This document shows, piece by piece, positions 7,926 through 16,515 of a stretch of 64,000 nucleotides of DNA. The translations under genes were made by a program, and so were the position numbers. Origin of the DNA: JBBQUN01 sp963698395 (lineage in GTDB: Bacteria > Actinomycetota > Acidimicrobiia > Acidimicrobiales > SZUA-35). Location of the stretch: assembly GCA_963698395.1 (NCBI GenBank), contig CAVOQQ010000008.1:1240001-1304000 (forward strand), written 5' to 3'. The stretch's first letter is position 1. Each line of letters opens with the position of its first letter. The notes under the pieces were generated by a model. It worked only from the letters and a program-made list of their open reading frames with translations. It did not search any database and had not been told where the DNA came from.

Positions 7926-10176
7926 CGATGGTCATCGTGCCGTCAACCCGGTGTTCGTAGAGTTCGGTCAGCGAGAACTGGAGCAGCGGCAGTGACCCCG
8001 GGGACCGCACGACATCGCTGCTGAGCGCTGTTGCCAGCGCCGATTCGACCGCGACCCCTGCAGCTTCGGCGGGTCCGACGACGGCGGCGTGGAGCTCATC
8101 GGCATCGAGCGGTGTGACGAGACGGGAATGATCGCGAACGGCGGTACCTGCGATCGGGTGATCGAGAATCGGACCGAGAAAGTCGGCCCGGGCGGTGATC
8201 ACCACTCGCAGCGGAACGGCGGGATCCTCGAGTGCGAGGCTGACGACCTCGATCAGCAGGTCGCGCTCGTGGGGAGCAGCAAGGGTGAATGCCTCCTCGA
8301 ACTGATCGATCAAGAGCACGAGCCCTCGCTCGGATTCGGGGAGTGCGTCGGCGAGAACGGCTCCGAGCGCCGAGCGGTCGTCAGCAAAGATCTCGGCCAG
8401 ATTGGGCACCGGGCTGGACGCAACTCTGGAGAGGGCGATCTCGAGTTCGGCAAGCGGCCGCTCACCGGGGACCATGGTGGCGATGAACGCGCCCGTCGAT
8501 CGCAGCTGAGGCAAGAGTCCGGCACGGACGACCGAGGACTTCCCGGAGCCGGATGGACCGATCACGGCAAGGAAAGGGTGGTCAATCAGGTCGGCGACCA
8601 TGTTTTCGACCAGACGTTCTCGGCCGAAGAACACCCCGGCGTCCGTCTCGGCGAAGGCAAACAGACCTCGATATGGGTTGGGCCCCTCGATGGTTGCCGA
8701 CCTCGGGCGTTGCGACGCACCGGCACCACCGGCCGAGGCCCCTTCGATCGCCGACACGAGCTCGGCAACGCTGCCGAACGTTGGATCGCCGGAAGAGTCG
8801 ATGGCACGTTCGGTGATCGTCTGCACGCGCGAGGCGATCGCCGTGCTGGCCTGTGTCCGATCAGGTGCGTTCGCCGACTCTGCCCAGAGCTCCATCGCGA
8901 GCTGGCCGAGCGCAGCGATGTCGGACGACGCCGATCTGCGGTCGACGCCAAGGCTGAAACCGTTCAGATAGGCGGTGCCAGCTTCATCGAAGAGGACGTG
9001 GGAGGCGCTGAGCTGACCGTGCAGGATGCCCCTCTCATGAGCAGCGGTCAAGGCCGATCCGACCTCGCGCACGATGGCCATGCGGTCGCCGTCAGTCATG
9101 ATCTGCTCGGTCATACGGCGGGCAAGCGAACCACCGGAGAGCAACCTCGTCACCAAGTACGCCGCACCAGGTTCGCGCCAGAAGTCGTAGAGCGGCACCA
9201 CGTTCACATGTTCGATCGAGGCAATTCGTTGGGCGTAGACCTCGAACTTGCGGATGAACATCGGGTCATCAGCACGCTCCGACGAGATCACGGTGATCGA
9301 GACCTCTCGGTCGACAGAGGGCTGCGTCGCTCGATACGTGATGCCGAGCTCGGTCTCCGCTATCGGGGGTCCGAGCACGTAGCCCCTCAGCTTTCGGCCT
9401 CGAGGGCGTGCGTCGAGTCGCGGATCCTGATCGACGATGAGCTGCTCGAGCTCGTTGAGTTGTCGACTCGCCTCGAGACCGGTTTCATCGGCGAGAAGGC
9501 GTCGGTACTCACGACCGGCGCGGAGCGCGTCTGCGTGCCGCCCCGAGCGATAGAGGGCGAGCATGAGCAACCGACACGGTTCCTCTCGAAACGGTTCCTC
9601 GTCCATCAGCGCCTCGATGTCCGGGATGATGGCGGCGTGGCGGCCTGACTCGAGAATCGCCTCGGCCCGGCGCTCTCGGGCCACTGTCTTCAGCGCGGTG
9701 AGTCGGATCGCCTCGACGCTCGCCCATGCTTCATCGGCGAACTCGCCGTAGGCAGGACCTGACCACAGCCCAAGTGCCTCGTCGAGGCCAAGTGCCGCCC
9801 CGTCTGCATCGCCGGCAGCCAGCCGATCGTGGCTGTCGGCAAGCGCTTCCTCGAACTGCGCTGAGTCGAGGTCGATCGCTGACTCCGGAACCAGGTAGCC
9901 GTTCGCTTCGGTGATGAGCACACCGGAAGCGTCGATCCCGGCGACATCCAACGCTCGGCGCAATCGTGCCACGTACGTCCGGAACGTGCGCCGCGCTGCG
10001 TCGGGAGGGTCGCCGTCGAACACCGCATCGATCAGGCGATCGGTAGAGATGACCGAACCCCGATGCATCGCCAGCACGCCGAACAGTCGTCGCTGACGCG
10101 GTCCCCCGAGATCGACCGGTTCGCCATCGGCCACCAGGCGAATTGGTCCGAGTACTTCAGCCGTCAAGTGCATCAT
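7522..10176 (-). CDS. N-terminal half of frameshifted BTAD-pseudokinase-STAND-WD40 regulator
   Basis: Residues 1-250 are a winged-helix DNA-binding domain (RTFRTYVARLRRAL) plus BTAD helical repeats, as in AfsR/SARP regulators. Residues about 264-478 have a protein-kinase fold that cannot be a normal kinase: Thr295 replaces the VAIK lysine, HGQ (386-388) replaces HRD, and NGF (405-407) replaces DFG. Residues about 499-787 are an nSTAND1 NTPase with P-loop GPSGSGKSS (540-548) and Walker B LLIDQFEE. After RRLFS (Ser787 codon 7816-7818) one extra base shifts the frame, and the last 97 residues of this ORF are Arg-rich nonsense. An operator-like repeat lies upstream at 10217-10234. Confidence 0.82.
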   Translation of the reverse strand: MMHLTAEVLGPIRLVADGEPVDLGGPRQRRLFGVLAMHRGSVISTDRLIDAVFDGDPPDAARRTFRTYVARLRRALDVAGIDASGVLITEANGYLVPESAIDLDSAQFEEALADSHDRLAAGDADGAALGLDEALGLWSGPAYGEFADEAWASVEAIRLTALKTVARERRAEAILESGRHAAIIPDIEALMDEEPFREEPCRLLMLALYRSGRHADALRAGREYRRLLADETGLEASRQLNELEQLIVDQDPRLDARPRGRKLRGYVLGPPIAETELGITYRATQPSVDREVSITVISSERADDPMFIRKFEVYAQRIASIEHVNVVPLYDFWREPGAAYLVTRLLSGGSLARRMTEQIMTDGDRMAIVREVGSALTAAHERGILHGQLSASHVLFDEAGTAYLNGFSLGVDRRSASSDIAALGQLAMELWAESANAPDRTQASTAIASRVQTITERAIDSSGDPTFGSVAELVSAIEGASAGGAGASQRPRSATIEGPNPYRGLFAFAETDAGVFFGRERLVENMVADLIDHPFLAVIGPSGSGKSSVVRAGLLPQLRSTGAFIATMVPGERPLAELEIALSRVASSPVPNLAEIFADDRSALGAVLADALPESERGLVLLIDQFEEAFTLAAPHERDLLIEVVSLALEDPAVPLRVVITARADFLGPILDHPIAGTAVRDHSRLVTPLDADELHAAVVGPAEAAGVAVESALATALSSDVVRSPGSLPLLQFSLTELYEHRVDGTMTIDAYRRLGGIGAVLSQRAEEIYSSLDSDDRSASRRLFSATDLARRGRRRHPTSGEAIRSGRCLDGAGRCLWRSSAGFVRSGSAHQRADRRDRPRSPDSWMAAPARMDQRGSRRYACSRPPHRVGVGVGAIGSRRR

Positions 10177-10216
10177 GACTCTCGTTCTCGATCATGAAAC
10201 CCAGCCTGAACAATCG

Positions 10217-10234
10217 AGGTTGCAGACAGGTTGC
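10217..10234 (-). promoter_or_regulatory. SARP-type operator: TGCAACC-N4-TGCAACC direct repeat
   Basis: Read toward the regulator gene starting at 10176, the sequence is TGCAACC, four bases, TGCAACC. These are two perfect heptamers with an 11-bp period, ending 40 bases before the start codon. The identity extends to a 9-mer (CTGCAACCT). AfsR/SARP proteins bind heptameric direct repeats spaced by four bases, one helical turn. The same element occurs before the two paralogous genes, so it is probably their operator. Confidence 0.7.
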
Positions 10235-10322
10235 AGTCGATGAATGGGACCCGAGCATCCCCCAAGCCCCGGCGGCGTCGCAGTTGCACCGTAGTGGTCT
10301 CGGCTCACCCCGTGCCCAGACT

Positions 10323-10354
10323 GCCCGAGGTCAAGGGGTCCGCTGCGCTCGGGC
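10323..10354 (-). terminator. inverted repeat after the SDR stop codon
   Basis: GCCCGAG (10323-10329) and CTCGGGC (10348-10354) form a 7-bp stem with an 18-base loop a few bases beyond the stop of the minus-strand SDR. There is no T-run, so an intrinsic terminator is only possible. Confidence 0.3.
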
Positions 10355-10357
10355 GGA

Positions 10358-11224
10358 TCAGCGGGTGGCGGCGCCGAATCCGCCATCGGCGAAGATGATC
10401 TCGCCGGTCACGAAGCTTGCCTCGTCCGAGGAGAGGTAGAGGCAGGCGTTGGCGATGTCGGCCGCCTCGCCGAGACGCCGAAGCGGTGTCTCGGCCTCAC
10501 GGTCGCCGACCCAGCGGTCGCTGGCGAGCGCAGCGGCGGCCATCGGGGTACGGATGTACCCAGGACCGACGGCGTTGGCCCGAATACCGAACCGTGCCAA
10601 TTCGATCGACAACACCTTGGTGAGCATCCACACCCCCGCCTTCGAGACGCAGTACTCGCTCGAGCCCTTGAGTGCGGTGACGCCGGCCATCGAGGCGATG
10701 TTCACCAGGGAACCGCCCGAGCCCCGCTCCACCAGATGCTTGGCCACTGCCTGATTGGTGAGCATCACACCGGTCAGATTGACGTCGAGCACACGCTGCC
10801 ACGACTCGAGCGTCTTGTCGATGACGAACATGTCGCCGCGATCCATTCGATCGCTTCCCGACTGCTCGTCGTCTTCGGCCCGGCTGATGTAGTTGGCGTG
10901 TGAGATCCCCGCAGCGGCAACGCAGAGGTCAACGACCTCGAACGCCTCCAGCGTCGTGGCGAGCATCGACTGCGTCGAAGATGCCGACGAGGTATCGACC
11001 TCGACGGCCTTGGCCGTTCCGCCGGCTCCGGTGATCTCGTCGGCGACTCGCTGAGCCCGGTCGGCGTTGAGGTCGGCGACGGCAATGGTGGCCCCTTCCT
11101 CGGCGAAGCGTAAGGCGCACGCCCGCCCGATTCCGGAGGCTCCGCCGGTGACGAGCGCGACCTTGCCGCCGAGTCGATCACCCTTGGGCCTGCCGTCGGG
11201 AGCTGATGGTGGGGTGGTGCTCAT
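10358..11224 (-). CDS. SDR family oxidoreductase
   Basis: The product is 288 residues from the ATG at 11224 (a GTG two codons upstream is possible). It has the classical short-chain dehydrogenase features: TGGASGIG nucleotide loop, an Asp ending strand 2 (VADLN, favouring NAD), a modified NNAG (AAAG), catalytic Ser in VNIASMAG, YCVSK for the Tyr/Lys pair, and a C-terminal VTGEIIFADGG. An acidic insertion (about residues 110-130, AEDDEQSGSD) is unusual and may shape the substrate pocket. It is the last gene of a minus-strand SRPBCC-LLM-SDR-SDR run, suggesting oxidation of a hydroxylated intermediate. Confidence 0.88.
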   Translation of the reverse strand: MSTTPPSAPDGRPKGDRLGGKVALVTGGASGIGRACALRFAEEGATIAVADLNADRAQRVADEITGAGGTAKAVEVDTSSASSTQSMLATTLEAFEVVDLCVAAAGISHANYISRAEDDEQSGSDRMDRGDMFVIDKTLESWQRVLDVNLTGVMLTNQAVAKHLVERGSGGSLVNIASMAGVTALKGSSEYCVSKAGVWMLTKVLSIELARFGIRANAVGPGYIRTPMAAAALASDRWVGDREAETPLRRLGEAADIANACLYLSSDEASFVTGEIIFADGGFGAATR

Positions 11225-11291
11225 GATCACGTCGACTCGATTCGCAGAAGGATGGGTGCCGGTTCGGGGACGGCTCAGGTTCGGGCAGGGA

Positions 11292-12155
11292 TCAGGCTCG
11301 GGTGAGGGTCTGGTCGGCGACCAGGGCGTCGACCTGGCGCTGCAGCGCCTTGGCCCAGTTCGGATGGGTCAACACCCAGAATCGATCGGCGCCGATGGCC
11401 TCGAGTACCAGGCGACCCACCTCGTCGGGGTCCATGCCCTGTTCGAGCATCGCCTGGATGCCCTTGGCGCTTCGGCCCGCCGCATTGCCATCGGCCTTCG
11501 GCTTGGCCTTGCTCGGGCGGAACTCGACGGAGTTGCGGCTGATGTTCGTGTTGATCGGCCCCGGACAGAGCACCGATGCGGTGATCGGGCTCTTGCGTCC
11601 ACGCAGATCCCGCTCGACCGTCGACATGAGGGCGACGACGCCGAACTTCGCCACGTTGTAGGCGCCCATCATCTGACCGGCGATGAGCCCGGCCATCGAC
11701 GCGGTGGCGTTGATGTGGCCCTCGCCCTGTTCCTCGATCAGCGGCAGGAAGACGTTGACCCCGTAGATCGGCCCCCACAGGTCGACGTCGAGGATCCACT
11801 TCCAGTCGTCGAGCTTCATTTTGTGCGTCTGGGTCGGGATGCCGACGCCGGCATTGGCGCACAGCACATTCACCTTGCCGTAGGTATCGATCGCCAGGTC
11901 GGCGAGCGCTTCGTTGTCACCGAGTTGGGAGACATCGGTCTTTCGCCCGACCACGCTGACACCGGCCGACGTCAGCTCGGCGACCACGGCATCGAGTGCG
12001 TCGGTGTCGAGATCACCGAGCACGAGCTTCATGCCGGCACCGGCGAAGGCGCGTGCCATCCCCAGGCCGATCCCACTGGCGGCACCGGTGATCACGGCGA
12101 CCCGACCGTCGAACTCGGTCATGCCGCGGGGCTGGTCGGACGGTTGCTCGCTCAT
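11292..12155 (-). CDS. SDR family oxidoreductase
   Basis: The product is 287 residues with TGAASGIG, NAGVG, Ser in TASMAG and YNVAK catalytic pair. Asp residues after strand 2 (LGDLDTD) favour NAD(H). The C-terminal part (about 200-287) departs from the standard SDR ending, with helix-rich sequence (GRLVLEAIGADRFWVLTHP) also seen in some SDRs of lipid or steroid catabolism. The ATG at 12155 has GGAG five bases upstream and is preferred to the GTG at 12161. It lies 61 bases before the other SDR and probably shares its mRNA. Confidence 0.88.
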   Translation of the reverse strand: MSEQPSDQPRGMTEFDGRVAVITGAASGIGLGMARAFAGAGMKLVLGDLDTDALDAVVAELTSAGVSVVGRKTDVSQLGDNEALADLAIDTYGKVNVLCANAGVGIPTQTHKMKLDDWKWILDVDLWGPIYGVNVFLPLIEEQGEGHINATASMAGLIAGQMMGAYNVAKFGVVALMSTVERDLRGRKSPITASVLCPGPINTNISRNSVEFRPSKAKPKADGNAAGRSAKGIQAMLEQGMDPDEVGRLVLEAIGADRFWVLTHPNWAKALQRQVDALVADQTLTRA

Positions 12156-12273
12156 GGTCACTCCGGCTGTCGAGGAAGGTCACGGGATGTCGAGAGTCTG
12201 TGCGTCGCGTCGACATTCCACAAATGCCCCGGCACAGCGGGGTGGAGAGGCGGGTGAGGCCAGGCCGTCTCGG

Positions 12274-13329
12274 TCAGGATCGATGCCCGTCGTCGGCCTC
12301 GGCGTTCACCACTGCGACGACTTCGAGCAGTTGGCCGAGTCCGTCGAGTTGCTGATCGAGGGTGTCGCCCATGGGGTTGACCAACAGGGTGTTCACCCCG
12401 CAGCCGAGGTACTGGTGCAATCGTGCGCGGATCTCCTCTGGCGGGCCGAGGAGGTTGGCCCCAAGGCCGATCTCGATGGGTACGCGGGCGGCTGCGGCCG
12501 TTCGGTCGCCGGCGAGCCAGAGACGCTGCACCTCGGCGACATCGTCGCCGAAGCCCTGCCGCTCGAAGGCACGGTTGTAGAAGTTCTTTCCCGCCGATCC
12601 CATGGCGCCGAACGTGAACGCGAAACCCGACGCGTGGCGTCGACCCGCCTCCTCGACGTCGTCGGTGAACTCGCAACTCACCGCGACCATGAGATCGATG
12701 TCGTCGAGCGACCGACCGGCCGATTCCGCACCGGCCCGAATCGGCTCGATGAAGACATCGGCGGTTTCACAGAAGAAGGAGTTCCCGATCCAGCCGTCGG
12801 CCAGGGCGCCCGTGAGATGCAGATTGGCTGGGCCGAGCGACGCGTTGTAGATCGGGATCGGCGACACGGTGACGGCCGAGCGAATGGCCCGCCCATCACT
12901 GTCGGGAAGCGGCAACCGGTAGACGCTGCCGTCGTAGGCGAGCCGCTCACCGGCCTGTATCTGGCGGACGATCTCGATGGTCTCCCTGGTCCGGTCGATG
13001 GGACGGTCGAACCGGATGCCGTGCCAGCCCTCCATGACCTGCGGTCCGCTCGTTCCGACCCCGAGGAGCAAGCGTCCCTCGGAGATCGCTTGCACTCCCA
13101 TCGCCGTCATGGCCAGGTTGGCCGGTGTGCGAGCACCGATCTGCGCGATACCCGATCCGAGCATGATCCGCTCGGTCACCGTGGCCATGGCCGCCAGCGG
13201 CGTGAAGGCGTCGTAGCCCCACGCTTCGGCCGACCAGATCGAGGCAGCTCCCAAGCGCTCGGCTTCTCGGACGTAGTCGAGGTAGCCGGCGTCGAGCCCG
13301 ACGCTCCGCACGGCGATCTGCAGGGTCAT
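12274..13329 (-). CDS. LLM-class (luciferase-like) F420/FMN-dependent oxidoreductase
   Basis: The product is 351 residues. It begins MTLQIAVRSVG and shows the luciferase-like TIM barrel pattern: EAERLGAASIWSAEAWGYDAFTPLAA, then LGSGIAQIGARTPANLAMTA, then GRLLLGVGTSGPQVMEGWHG. This arrangement is typical of actinobacterial F420-dependent LLM enzymes, though the flavin or deazaflavin cannot be settled here. Its ATG overlaps the stop of the SRPBCC gene (ATGA), showing translational coupling. The longer frame upstream would run inside that gene, so I start at 13329. Confidence 0.88.
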   Translation of the reverse strand: MTLQIAVRSVGLDAGYLDYVREAERLGAASIWSAEAWGYDAFTPLAAMATVTERIMLGSGIAQIGARTPANLAMTAMGVQAISEGRLLLGVGTSGPQVMEGWHGIRFDRPIDRTRETIEIVRQIQAGERLAYDGSVYRLPLPDSDGRAIRSAVTVSPIPIYNASLGPANLHLTGALADGWIGNSFFCETADVFIEPIRAGAESAGRSLDDIDLMVAVSCEFTDDVEEAGRRHASGFAFTFGAMGSAGKNFYNRAFERQGFGDDVAEVQRLWLAGDRTAAAARVPIEIGLGANLLGPPEEIRARLHQYLGCGVNTLLVNPMGDTLDQQLDGLGQLLEVVAVVNAEADDGHRS

Positions 13330-13826
13330 GCCGGGCCTTCTTCGATCAGCTGCTTCACGCCCTCGAGGTTGGCCGCCATGTTGGCGGCGTGTTCCTCCAT
13401 GCGGCGCGCCACGATCCGCTCCTCCTTCTCCGGCATGGCATCGATCGCATGGTTGAGACCCGACCGGCCTGGCCCCATCTGGAACCACTGTCGAAGCGTC
13501 ACGGCCCCGTCGTTGCCATCGAGCGAGAAGCGCCAGATCGCCGAAGGATGATCGAGCTCACCGACGGTCCACTCGAACACCCGGCCCGGCTCCAGGGCGC
13601 TGATGGTGCACGAGGACTGCCAGTCGCCGATCGCCGAGTGCCGGTTGGAGCCGACGAAGCGAGCCCCGACGGCGCGACCAGCGGCGCCGTCGACCCACTC
13701 GACTGCCAGGACCTCCGGCGAGAAACGGGTTGGCAGCTCGATGTCGGACACCAACGCCCATACCGCATCGAGAGATCCGGCGATCGTGACCTCGACCTCG
13801 GTCGTCGGGCAGTCTTCGTACTTCAT
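13326..13826 (-). CDS. SRPBCC (START-like) domain protein
   Basis: The product is 166 residues starting MKYEDCPTTEVEVTIAGSLDAVWALVSDI, the usual first strand and helix of a SRPBCC lipid/aromatic-binding fold. The middle has alternating strands (GDWQSSCTISALEPGRVFEWTVG) and it ends in a long amphipathic helix (about 130-160) covering the cavity. Such proteins bind hydrophobic ligands or act as aromatase/cyclase-like accessory proteins. AAGGAGCA precedes the ATG at 13826. It overlaps the LLM gene by four bases and heads the minus-strand operon, divergent from the enoyl-CoA hydratase. Confidence 0.85.
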   Translation of the reverse strand: MKYEDCPTTEVEVTIAGSLDAVWALVSDIELPTRFSPEVLAVEWVDGAAGRAVGARFVGSNRHSAIGDWQSSCTISALEPGRVFEWTVGELDHPSAIWRFSLDGNDGAVTLRQWFQMGPGRSGLNHAIDAMPEKEERIVARRMEEHAANMAANLEGVKQLIEEGPA

Positions 13827-13924
13827 GATTTGCTCCTTGCTGATGAAAGGGTCTCGGGCCTCCCGGCCCCTCACGCTCGCATGTGGAGGTGGCGGAACCT
13901 GGTGCGCCGTTCCATACTCGTCCG

Positions 13925-14749
13925 ATGACGCTCTCGACGCTGGACTTCACGACGATCGACGTGACCGAGCCCGACGAGGGGATTGCCCTCGTCACGCTCG
14001 ATCGCCCCGACCGACTCAACGCGATCACCTCCACCATGATCACCGAACTCGAAGAGGTCGTCGCCGCGGTCGACCTGGATCCGGCGCTACGGGCCGTGAT
14101 CGTCACCGGTGCCGGTCGCGGATTCAGCGCCGGGCTCGACCTCCAAGATCAGGGCGTCGCACCGGGAGCCGAGACCGTCGGCCGGATCGCCGCCGGCTTC
14201 ATGTGGCAGAACCACCTTGCGACGTTGCACGAGAAGATCCACCGATCCCGCAAGCCGTGGATCGCGGCGGTCAACGGACCCGCTGTCGGTGGCGGGTTCG
14301 CCCTGAGTCTCGCGTGTGACATTCGAGTTGCGGCCACCTCGGCCACGTTCGGTGCCGTGTTCCTGAAGATCGGCGTTTCGAACTGCGACATGGGGACGAG
14401 CTACTTCCTGCCGCGTCTCGTCGGCGCCTCACGGGCCGCAGAGCTGATGCTGACCGCGCGGATCTTCGAAGCGGCCGAAGCGGAGTCGATGGGCCTCGTC
14501 ATCGACGTGGTGGACGATGACTCGGTGGTCGAGCGAGCGCTCGAGACCGCTCGCCTGATCAGAAACAACGCCCCATTCGCCACATGGATGACGAAGGAAA
14601 CGATGTGGCAGACCGTCGACGCACCGTCGCTGCGTCATGCCCTCGACATCGAGAACCGGACGCAGATCATGTGCAGCGCAACCGGTGACACCGCCGAAGC
14701 GCGCACTGCGTTCGTCGAGAAGCGTCCTCCGCAGTGGAAGCAGCTGTAG
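13925..14749 (+). CDS. enoyl-CoA hydratase/isomerase (crotonase) family protein
   Basis: The product is 274 residues. Crotonase hallmarks are present: ALVTLDRPDRLNAI, the first oxyanion-hole strand GRGFSAGLDL, and the second AVNGPAVGGGFALSLACDIRVA. The normal catalytic Glu positions near GVSNCDMGTSYFLPRLVG are partly altered, so the activity could be hydratase or isomerase-like. An upstream GTG (13883) would add 14 residues; I prefer the ATG at 13925, which leads directly into the family start. It is divergently transcribed from the SRPBCC-LLM-SDR-SDR run and probably belongs to the same catabolic pathway. Confidence 0.85.
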   Translation: MTLSTLDFTTIDVTEPDEGIALVTLDRPDRLNAITSTMITELEEVVAAVDLDPALRAVIVTGAGRGFSAGLDLQDQGVAPGAETVGRIAAGFMWQNHLATLHEKIHRSRKPWIAAVNGPAVGGGFALSLACDIRVAATSATFGAVFLKIGVSNCDMGTSYFLPRLVGASRAAELMLTARIFEAAEAESMGLVIDVVDDDSVVERALETARLIRNNAPFATWMTKETMWQTVDAPSLRHALDIENRTQIMCSATGDTAEARTAFVEKRPPQWKQL

Positions 14750-14792
14750 CAGGAGCAGGCCCGCCCGAAGGCACGTATTCCCAGCCCTCGGA

Positions 14793-15266
14793 TCAACTCT
14801 CCCCGAGCGCGCCCCACGACCCGCTGACGACGGGGGTCAGCGCTTCGGCGACCACCTCATCGTCGATCTCGATCTGGATGTGGGCAACGAGGTGGTCGAT
14901 CCATTCGGCGATCGGAATGGTCTCGCCACCGCTGCCCGTTTGCCACCAGTCTTGCTCGACATCGAGAAGCACGCGGTGCACGAGTTGCTCGACGGTCCGA
15001 ATGTGATCACCGGCTCGGATCAGGTGCGTCTCGACGAACGTCGCGATCGGATCTTGGGCAACGGCGATCGGATCCCCACCCAATTCGATCCCCTGAACCA
15101 CGACCCGTTCCTTCGCCCGGAAGCCGACGGCGCGATCGTCGGGACCGGTGACGAGGTGGTAGACCACACGGACGAGGCGTTGACCCGGATGGTCGAGAAC
15201 CTCCTCCACGACGAGTCCTGCCCGCTCGATCCGTGGGCTGGTCGAAGACCGTTCGCTTGATGTCAT
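14793..15266 (-). CDS. hypothetical protein, about 157 residues
   Basis: I do not recognise this protein. It is rich in Val, Ile, Asp and Glu with amphipathic strands (RVVYHLVTGPDDRAVGF, RVVVQGIELGGDPIAVAQDPIATFVETHLI) and a C-terminal helical region containing paired Trp (VEQDWWQTG). Composition is that of a soluble globular protein. No signal or membrane segment is seen. The antisense frame is Arg/Pro-rich and less protein-like. It is convergent with the crotonase gene. Confidence 0.55.
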   Translation of the reverse strand: MTSSERSSTSPRIERAGLVVEEVLDHPGQRLVRVVYHLVTGPDDRAVGFRAKERVVVQGIELGGDPIAVAQDPIATFVETHLIRAGDHIRTVEQLVHRVLLDVEQDWWQTGSGGETIPIAEWIDHLVAHIQIEIDDEVVAEALTPVVSGSWGALGES

Positions 15267-15524
15267 GCCACGAGTGTGATCGCATCACCTCCATTGTCGA
15301 TGGTCCCACCATCAACCCTTCGTCAAGCGTGCGATGTGTTGCCCGGCTGGCGCTGCTCATACGAAGCCACGCCGCTCCGAAACTCGATCTCGAGGCGACG
15401 TGGGCCTCGCCGAGGAGGAGAGTCGACCAATGACGATGAGGACGGCGAGCAACGCAGACGCCGATCGCCCACCACCGTTCACACCGCTTCCCCCAGTTCC
15501 GGCCGATGGACCGACCGCTTGCAC

Positions 15525-16478
15525 ATGACCGACCTCGAACAGACCAGCCCGACAATCGACAAGAATCAGCGGGGCGCAGATCTCAGCGGCCGGGACTTCA
15601 CCAACGCCGATCTTGCCGGCTTCGATCTGACGGGAGCCGATCTCTCTCGTGCCCGCCTGAACGGAGCCGATCTCAGCAACGCCTCGCTGCGCGGAGCGAA
15701 CCTCCAAGAGGCGCTGCTCGTCGGAGCCGATCTCACTCGAGCGGACCTCACCGAGTGCAAGGCCGAGGGTTCGATCTTCGGTCAAGCGAACCTGACCGAC
15801 ACCATCATGTTCGGGGCCGACCTCACCAACGCGACGTTGTCGTCGGCGATCGCTCACCGGACCGATCTTCGCGCTGCCACACTCAGCCGAACTCGGCTGA
15901 TGAGCACCGACCTCACGGGCGCCGATCTGTCGGGAGCCAAGATCATCGATGCCGACCTGACCGGCGCAACCGTGAACAAGGCTCTCTTCCGATCGACGGT
16001 CTTCACACGAAGCCGTCTCTGCCAACTCGTCCAATTCGAAAAGGCAGAATGGATCGGCGTCTCGGTCCTCGACATCGACTTCTCCGGGGCGTACTTGGTT
16101 CGGCGAGAGATCATGGACCAGAACTACCTGTACGAATTCCGGACTCGGGACCGCAAGCACGCCGCGCTGTACCGGGTGTGGCGAGCAACGTCGGACTGCG
16201 GACGCAGTCTTGGTCGCTGGGGAGCGCTGACGCTCGGCGTTGCCTGGCTCTTCAGCATCGTGTACTCGCTGGTCGACATCGACTACGGCGGCAACGAGAC
16301 GTTCATCTCCCCGCTCTACTTCTCCGTCGTCACCATCACCACGCTCGGCTATGGCGACGCCGTTCCACGATCGGCGATTGCCCAGGCCCTGGTGATGATC
16401 CAGGTTGCGGTTGGCTACATGATGTTGGGCGGGGTACTCAGCATCTTCGCAACCCGGATGGGCCGGAGGGCGGACTGA
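15525..16478 (+). CDS. pentapeptide-repeat protein fused to a two-helix K+ channel
   Basis: The product is 317 residues. Residues about 15-190 are a long run of pentapeptide repeats of the A(D/N)Lxx type, which fold as a right-handed quadrilateral beta-helix. After a linker (YLYEFRTRDRKHAALYRVWRA), residues about 225-317 form a channel module: helix LTLGVAWLFSIVYSLVDI, pore loop ending in the selectivity filter TTLGYGD, and a second helix (LVMIQVAVGYMMLGGVLSIF). The fusion puts a soluble beta-helix on the cytoplasmic N-side of a simple potassium pore. I start at the ATG at 15525, just before the repeats; the longer frame upstream lacks protein-like composition. Confidence 0.85.
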   Translation: MTDLEQTSPTIDKNQRGADLSGRDFTNADLAGFDLTGADLSRARLNGADLSNASLRGANLQEALLVGADLTRADLTECKAEGSIFGQANLTDTIMFGADLTNATLSSAIAHRTDLRAATLSRTRLMSTDLTGADLSGAKIIDADLTGATVNKALFRSTVFTRSRLCQLVQFEKAEWIGVSVLDIDFSGAYLVRREIMDQNYLYEFRTRDRKHAALYRVWRATSDCGRSLGRWGALTLGVAWLFSIVYSLVDIDYGGNETFISPLYFSVVTITTLGYGDAVPRSAIAQALVMIQVAVGYMMLGGVLSIFATRMGRRAD

Positions 16479-16515
16479 TGCCACAAGCACCCTCACGAAC
16501 CGAAGGACCCACGTC

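Noticed and set aside
5628..8024. 798-residue plus-strand ORF
   Set aside because: Antisense shadow of the frameshifted regulator; composition follows the complement of its codons and no motif is seen.
11914..13551. 545-residue plus-strand ORF
   Set aside because: Antisense to the SDR and LLM genes; Arg/Ser/Pro-rich with no recognisable domain.
14637..15260. plus-strand ORF opposite the hypothetical gene at 14793-15266
   Set aside because: Begins inside the crotonase gene and is Arg/Pro/Asp-rich; the minus-strand frame is more protein-like.
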